From NCBI GenBank assembly GCA_038326025.1, contig JBBQJP010000004.1:62001-126000 (forward strand): a stretch of 64,000 bases of DNA, given 5' to 3'. The position numbers and the translations under genes were made by a program. The DNA is from CAISIP01 sp038326025. GTDB taxonomy: Bacteria > Pseudomonadota > Gammaproteobacteria > Burkholderiales > Burkholderiaceae_C. The notes beneath the pieces are model-generated. The model ran no database searches, had not been told where the DNA came from, and was given only the letters and a program-made list of their open reading frames with translations. Shown here in pieces: positions 59,304-64,000 of this stretch. How positions within the stretch are numbered: the stretch's first letter is position 1; each line of letters starts with the position of its first letter.

Positions 59304-61173
59304 AAGCCTGATTGCCTGGCCACGCCGGGCCAAGCAGTTGCTGGTCGTGCTGATGGACATCGGCCTGTCGCTGCTGGCGACCTGGCTGGCCTTCAGTCTG
59401 CGTCTTGACGCGCTTCACATTCCGGTCGGTGCCCAGTGGTACGTCTATCTGCTGGCGCCGGTGTTGTCGATGCCAATCTTCATCCGCTTTGGCCTTTATC
59501 GCGCGGTATTCCGGTACACCGGGCTGGCTGCCATGGTGGCGGTGGCGCAGGCGGTCACGATGTATGGCGTGATCCTGTTTTCGGTATTGCTGTGGCAGCA
59601 TTGGCCCGGTGTGCCGCGCAGCACCGGTGTGTTGCAGCCGCTGGTGATGTTCCTGTTGATTGCGTTCAGTCGCGGCTCGGCGCGATTTTGGTTGACCAAT
59701 CTGAATCGCAATGGTCATGACATCGAGGGGCGACTGCTGATCTACGGTGCAGGGGTTTCCGGCGTTCAGACGGCAGCAGCACTGTCCAATGCGCACCAGT
59801 ACAAGTTGATCGGTTTCGTCGACGATGATTCCCGCAAGGCGGGTCGAAGCATCAATGGCATGGCGGTCTATCCGACGCACAAGATTGCCCAGCTGGTGGA
59901 AGAAAGGCACGTCACCGACATCCTGCTGGCGCTGCCGAGTGCGTCGCGATCACGGCGCAACGCCATCATCGAGTCTCTGCGCACGATTCCGGTCCATATT
60001 CGCACCTTGCCAGGCTTGTCGGATCTCACCAGCGGGAGAATTTCCCTGCGGGACATCAAGGAACTGGACGTCGAGGACTTGCTTGGACGCGACCCGGTGG
60101 TCCCTGATCCATTGTTGATGACCCGTTCGACCACGGATCAGGTGGTGCTGGTCACCGGTGCGGGCGGCAGCATCGGCAGCGAGTTGTGTCGCCAGATTGC
60201 CAGTGAACAACCTGCGCTGCTGGTGCTGTTCGATCACAACGAATACGGCTTGTACACAATCCATCAGGAACTACTGTCGCTGTGTGCGGCCAAAAAGCTA
60301 AGCGTTGCCATCGTGGCGCTTTTGGGTAGCGTGGCGAACCCGAGGCGCCTGCAGGAGGTTTTTGGCCAATACCGGCCGAACTGGGTGTACCACGCGGCCG
60401 CGTACAAGCATGTGCCGCTGGTCGAGAGCAATCCGGCCGAGGGTATCGCCAACAATGTGTTCGGAACACTCAATGTTGCCTTGGCGGCGCGGGAAAGTCA
60501 CGTTGCCAATATGGTGCTGGTCTCCACTGACAAGGCCGTGCGTCCGACCAATGTCATGGGTGCCAGCAAACGCATGGCAGAGTTGGTGCTGCAGGCCCTG
60601 GCAGCGAACGGCGGCAAAACCCGCTTGTGTATGGTTCGTTTCGGCAACGTCCTCGGATCCAGTGGCAGTGTGGTGCCGCTATTCCGGGCCCAGATCGCCG
60701 GGGGCGGGCCGTTGACGGTGACCCATCCCGAGGTCACACGTTATTTCATGACGATTCCGGAGGCAGCGCAGTTGGTGCTGTATGCCGGCGCCATGGCCGA
60801 AGGCGGCGAGGTGTTTGTGCTCGACATGGGCGAGCCGGTAAAGATCATGGATCTGGCCCGGCGCATGATCGAATTGTCAGGCCTGTCTCTGCGAGACGAA
60901 AAATCCCCGGACGGCGACATCGCGATCGACATCACCGGATTGCGCCCGGGCGAGAAGTTGTACGAGGAGTTGCTTATCGGTGACAACCCGTCCCCAACCT
61001 CGCACCCGCGCATCATGATGGCGCATGAGGAGTTCCTGGCATGGCCCGAACTCGAGGCCGAACTCGCCATGCTGCGCGCAGCGGCCGACGCCGATGATGT
61101 GGACGCCATCAAGTCGGTGTTGACGCGCTGTGTGCATGGATATGTGGAGTCGACTTTCGCTGCGCTGAAATGA
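59296..61173 (+). CDS. WbpM/CapD-type nucleoside-diphosphate-sugar 4,6-dehydratase
   Basis: 625 residues. Four N-terminal membrane helices ('LVVLMDIGLSLLATWLAFSL' onward), a first Rossmann-like domain ('RLLIYGAGVSGVQTAAAL'), then the catalytic SDR: 'LVTGAGGSIGSELCRQI', 'HAAAYKHVPLVE', 'STDKAVRPTNVMGASKR'. The Met in place of the usual SDR Tyr (NVMGASK) is characteristic of WbpM. It dehydrates UDP-GlcNAc to the 4-keto-6-deoxy sugar. It overlaps the ligase gene by 8 bases and closes the locus. Confidence 0.94.
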   Translation: MRESLIAWPRRAKQLLVVLMDIGLSLLATWLAFSLRLDALHIPVGAQWYVYLLAPVLSMPIFIRFGLYRAVFRYTGLAAMVAVAQAVTMYGVILFSVLLWQHWPGVPRSTGVLQPLVMFLLIAFSRGSARFWLTNLNRNGHDIEGRLLIYGAGVSGVQTAAALSNAHQYKLIGFVDDDSRKAGRSINGMAVYPTHKIAQLVEERHVTDILLALPSASRSRRNAIIESLRTIPVHIRTLPGLSDLTSGRISLRDIKELDVEDLLGRDPVVPDPLLMTRSTTDQVVLVTGAGGSIGSELCRQIASEQPALLVLFDHNEYGLYTIHQELLSLCAAKKLSVAIVALLGSVANPRRLQEVFGQYRPNWVYHAAAYKHVPLVESNPAEGIANNVFGTLNVALAARESHVANMVLVSTDKAVRPTNVMGASKRMAELVLQALAANGGKTRLCMVRFGNVLGSSGSVVPLFRAQIAGGGPLTVTHPEVTRYFMTIPEAAQLVLYAGAMAEGGEVFVLDMGEPVKIMDLARRMIELSGLSLRDEKSPDGDIAIDITGLRPGEKLYEELLIGDNPSPTSHPRIMMAHEEFLAWPELEAELAMLRAAADADDVDAIKSVLTRCVHGYVESTFAALK

Positions 61174-61227
61174 TCCGGGCCTGCATGCTGCACAATGGGC
61201 GTTCATCCATCCGCAACCTGTGTGACC

Positions 61228-62118
61228 ATGACCGACACTTCCCATATCGCATTGCGCGACAAGGCCGAAATCCTCGCGCTGGCCCTGCCATATATCCGCA
61301 AGTTTCATGGCAAGACCATGGTCATCAAGTACGGCGGCAATGCCATGACCGATCCGGCGTTGCAGGCCGACTTCGCCGAGGACGTGGTGTTGCTCAAGCT
61401 CGTGGGCATCAATCCGGTGGTGGTGCACGGCGGCGGACCGCAGATTGAGAACGCGCTCAAGCGTCTGGGCAAGAAGGGTGAGTTCATCCAGGGCATGCGC
61501 GTTACCGATGCCGAAACCATGGAGGTAGTGGAGTGGGTTCTGGGCGGCCAGGTGCAGCAGGACATCGTCGGGCTGATCAACCAGGCCGGTGGCAAAGCGG
61601 TGGGTCTGACCGGCCGCGACGGCGCGATGATCCGCGCGCGCAAGCTCAAGATGGTCGACAACCAGGATCCGACGCGTGAGCATGACGTGGGCCAGGTCGG
61701 CGACATCGTCAGCATCGACCCAAGCGTCGTTCGTGCCTTGCAGGAAGACGCCTTCATCCCGGTGATCACGCCGATCGGATTCGGTGACGACAACGAGAGC
61801 TTCAACATCAATGCCGACGTTGTTGCCGGCAAACTGGCGATGGTGCTGGCGGCCGAGAAGCTGCTGTTGCTGACCAACACGCCCGGTGTGCTCGACAAGG
61901 CTGGCAACCTGCTCACGGATCTGTCGGCGCGCGAGATCGACGAGATGTTTGCCGACGGAACCTTGAGCGGCGGCATGTTGCCCAAGATTGCATCGGCCCT
62001 GGACGCCGCCAAAAGTGGCGTGGCGTCGGTCCACATCATCGATGGCCGGGTGCCCCATGCGCTGCTGCTGGAGATCCTGACCGACCAGCCGTTCGGCACG
62101 ATGATCCGTTCGCACTGA
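61228..62118 (+). CDS. argB: Acetylglutamate kinase
   Basis: 296 residues. 'HGKTMVIKYGGNAMTDPALQ' (phosphate-binding Lys), 'PVVVHGGGPQIENALKRLG' and 'INADVVAGKLAMVLAAEKLL' are near-invariant in ArgB. It phosphorylates N-acetylglutamate in arginine synthesis. The ATG at 61228 is preferred over 61195 because it gives the usual N-terminus. A possible small hairpin (GATACC ... GGTATC, 62127-62147) follows the stop. Confidence 0.97.
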   Translation: MTDTSHIALRDKAEILALALPYIRKFHGKTMVIKYGGNAMTDPALQADFAEDVVLLKLVGINPVVVHGGGPQIENALKRLGKKGEFIQGMRVTDAETMEVVEWVLGGQVQQDIVGLINQAGGKAVGLTGRDGAMIRARKLKMVDNQDPTREHDVGQVGDIVSIDPSVVRALQEDAFIPVITPIGFGDDNESFNINADVVAGKLAMVLAAEKLLLLTNTPGVLDKAGNLLTDLSAREIDEMFADGTLSGGMLPKIASALDAAKSGVASVHIIDGRVPHALLLEILTDQPFGTMIRSH

Positions 62119-62177
62119 GCCAAGGTGATACCCTAGGGCGCGGTATCCGAGAATAAAAATTCCAACTTCCTGCCACC

Positions 62178-62834
62178 ATGCCAGACGCACTGCCAAGCCT
62201 CAGCGCCGCCGATCCGGGCAATGATGACCCGCCTGTCACGCGCAAGCGACCCAAGCCGGGTGAACGGCGGGTTCAGATTCTGCAGGCGCTGGCAGAAATG
62301 CTCGAGCAACCCGGCGCCGACCGCATCACCACCGCAGCCCTCGCCGCGCGCCTGAGTGTCAGCGAAGCCGCTCTTTATCGCCATTTCGCCAGCAAGGCGC
62401 AGATGTTCGAGGGGTTGATCGAGTTCATCGAGCAAAGTGTGTTCACGCTGGTCAACCAGATCACCGAACGTCCCGCCACTGACGCGGCTGAATCCGGCAA
62501 GCGCCAGGCGGCCAAGGTCATCGCCATGGTGTTGCAGTTCGCCGAGAAAAATCCGGGCATGACCCGTGTAATGGTCGGCGATGCACTGGTGTTCGAGAAC
62601 GCGCGCTTGCAACAGCGGATGAACCAGTTCTTCGACAAGATCGAGGCCGGCCTGCGCCAGTTGCTTCGACCCGCGGCCGACGACCCGGGCTCGGACACCC
62701 CCAGCCATGACGCAACGGTCCTGGCGTCCTTGGCCACGGCATTCCTGGTAGGGCGGCTGCACCGGTATGCCCGCTCCGGCTTCAAGCGCCTGCCGTCCGA
62801 GCATCTGGACGCCAGTCTGGCACTGATCCTGTAG
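62178..62834 (+). CDS. slmA: SlmA-like nucleoid occlusion factor (TetR fold)
   Basis: 218 residues. 'RPKPGERRVQILQALAEMLE' and the helix-turn-helix 'ITTAALAARLSVSEAALYRHFASKAQMFEG' match SlmA, which binds DNA sites across the chromosome and blocks FtsZ ring assembly over the nucleoid. 'FAEKNPGMTRVMVGDALVFE' is also typical. Location directly after argB is the usual arrangement in betaproteobacteria. Confidence 0.92.
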   Translation: MPDALPSLSAADPGNDDPPVTRKRPKPGERRVQILQALAEMLEQPGADRITTAALAARLSVSEAALYRHFASKAQMFEGLIEFIEQSVFTLVNQITERPATDAAESGKRQAAKVIAMVLQFAEKNPGMTRVMVGDALVFENARLQQRMNQFFDKIEAGLRQLLRPAADDPGSDTPSHDATVLASLATAFLVGRLHRYARSGFKRLPSEHLDASLALIL

Positions 62835-62991
62835 CGCGCATCCTGCTGCCAACGGATTCGGCAGGCCCCTGCAGCGACACCTCTTGCGCGGCCGGTAAAA
62901 CGCGCGGCGGGTGGCTCTGAAAACGCCGCTTGAAATCGAATAGAGTAAAGGAGTCCTGCCGGCACCCCTTAATTCTCAGAAGTTGCACCTC

Positions 62992-64000
62992 ATGAACGCC
63001 AAATCATCCAAGATCATCTATACCCTGACCGATGAGGCGCCATTCCTGGCGACCTGCGCTTTTTTACCCATCGTTCGCAGTTTTGCCGCCTCGGCCGGCA
63101 TCGAAGTGGCCGAAAGCGACATCTCGGTCGCGGCCCGGATCCTGGGTGAGTTCCCCGAATTTCTGACAGACGCGCAGAAGGTGCCCGACAACCTGGCCGA
63201 GCTCGGTCGCCTGACCTTGCTGCCGGACACGAACATCATCAAGTTGCCCAACATCAGTGCTTCGCAGAACCAGCTGGTGGCGGCAATCCGCGAGTTGCAG
63301 ACCAAGGGCTACAAGTTACCGGACTTTCCCGAGAACCCGCAGAACGACGCTGACAAGGCGATCCGCGCGCGCTACAACAAGTGCCTGGGCAGTGCGGTGA
63401 ACCCGGTGCTGCGCGAGGGCAACTCCGATCGCCGGGCGCCCCGCGCGGTCAAGGAATATGCGCGCAAGAACCCGCACAGCATGGCCGACTGGAGCCAGGC
63501 CTCGCGCTCGCATGTGTCGCACATGCACCATGGCGATTTCTACCATGGCGAGAAATCGATGACGATCGACAAGGCCTGCGAGGTGCGCATGGAGCTGATC
63601 ACCGCATCGGGCAAGACGCAGGTGCTCAAGCCGGCAACCAAGCTGCAGGCGGGCGAGGTCATCGACAGCATGTTCATGAGCAAGAAGGCGCTGTGCGCGT
63701 TCTACGAGCGCGAAATCAAGGACGCACACAAGACCGGCGTGATGTTCTCGCTGCACGTCAAGGCCACGATGATGAAGGTTTCGCACCCGATCGTGTTCGG
63801 CCACTGCGTCAAGATTTTCTATCAGGAAGCCTTCGACAAACATGGCAAGTTGTTCGACGAGATCGGCGTCAACGTCAACAACGGCATGGCGAACCTGTAC
63901 GACAAGATCGCCACGTTGCCCCAGTCCAAGCAGGACGAAATCAAGAGCGACCTGCACGCCTGCCACGAGAACCGGCCCGAGCTGGCGATGGTCGACTCGG
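62992..64000 (+). CDS. icd: Monomeric NADP-dependent isocitrate dehydrogenase (3' end outside window)
   Basis: The first 336 codons of a gene that runs off the window; the monomeric enzyme is about 740 residues. 'SKIIYTLTDEAPFLATCAFL', 'VAESDISVAARILGEFPE', 'LPNISASQNQLVAAIRELQ' and 'NPVLREGNSDRRAPRAVKEY' are diagnostic of the monomeric form, unrelated in length to the dimeric Icd. It converts isocitrate to 2-oxoglutarate in the citric acid cycle with NADP. No strong ribosome site before the ATG at 62992, but the N-terminus fits the family. Confidence 0.95.
   Translation, partial: MNAKSSKIIYTLTDEAPFLATCAFLPIVRSFAASAGIEVAESDISVAARILGEFPEFLTDAQKVPDNLAELGRLTLLPDTNIIKLPNISASQNQLVAAIRELQTKGYKLPDFPENPQNDADKAIRARYNKCLGSAVNPVLREGNSDRRAPRAVKEYARKNPHSMADWSQASRSHVSHMHHGDFYHGEKSMTIDKACEVRMELITASGKTQVLKPATKLQAGEVIDSMFMSKKALCAFYEREIKDAHKTGVMFSLHVKATMMKVSHPIVFGHCVKIFYQEAFDKHGKLFDEIGVNVNNGMANLYDKIATLPQSKQDEIKSDLHACHENRPELAMVDS

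Overview
The window is high-GC DNA from a betaproteobacterium of the order Burkholderiales, probably Comamonadaceae-like. This rests on gene content: H-NS/BpH-type regulator, DUF1840 and DUF2007 proteins, PHA-type phasins, a Bug/TctC binding protein, an argB-slmA pair and a monomeric NADP-isocitrate dehydrogenase. No species call is made. I saw no tRNA, rRNA, CRISPR, insertion sequence or phage gene.

Layout. (1) 1-7620: the 3' end of a TPR-rich gene, then minus-strand genes for a diguanylate cyclase, HtpG with a heat-shock-like promoter, a 57-residue DUF1328 membrane protein, and a compact Crp/Fnr regulator - pseudouridine synthase - alpha/beta hydrolase operon. (2) 7822-17880: a FadD-type acyl-CoA ligase, a complete LivGHMKF-type ABC importer and a PaaK-type ligase, then a TctC-family binding protein and an unknown conserved protein. 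This looks like uptake of an organic (probably aromatic or fatty) acid coupled to CoA activation. (3) 18378-27637: a minus-strand cyclopropane fatty acid synthase, divergent from a seven-gene operon with repeated ATGA overlaps. It encodes a monooxygenase/old-yellow-enzyme fusion, MarR, enoyl-CoA hydratase, acyl-CoA dehydrogenase, aryl-CoA ligase, RidA and an SDR. The set fits the aerobic CoA-dependent 2-aminobenzoate (anthranilate) route. (4) 27682-30830: DUF2007 protein, lipoprotein metallopeptidase, PHA-system protein and a family III CoA-transferase.

(5) 30831-37707 holds what looks like a neutral-lipid (wax ester) module: acyl-CoA-binding protein, wax ester synthase/DGAT, a phasin-patatin-TetR operon, and a fused two-domain reductase that closely resembles the Marinobacter fatty acyl-CoA reductase. 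Together these could supply acyl-CoA, make fatty alcohol, esterify it, coat the granule and mobilise it.

(6) 38279-61173 is a surface polysaccharide (O-antigen or capsule) locus. It has a Wzz-like protein, fcl and gmd for GDP-L-fucose, WbpB/WbpD/WbpE-like enzymes for a diacetamido-uronic acid, Wzx, an AsnB-like amidotransferase, a Wzy candidate, glycosyltransferases, acetyl- and methyltransferases, a WbpV-like reductase beside an initiating phosphoglycosyltransferase, an H-NS-family gene, an O-antigen ligase and a WbpM-like dehydratase. It has been rearranged: a truncated glycosyltransferase is fused to the 3' part of a second polymerase gene. Two upstream gaps share a conserved ~69-nt element with overlapping dyads. 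(7) 61228-64000: argB, slmA and the 5' part of icd.

The most noteworthy points are the wax-ester module, the paired 69-nt element, the broken glycosyltransferase/polymerase junction, and the apparently leaderless, palindrome-flanked promoter of the anthranilate-type operon.
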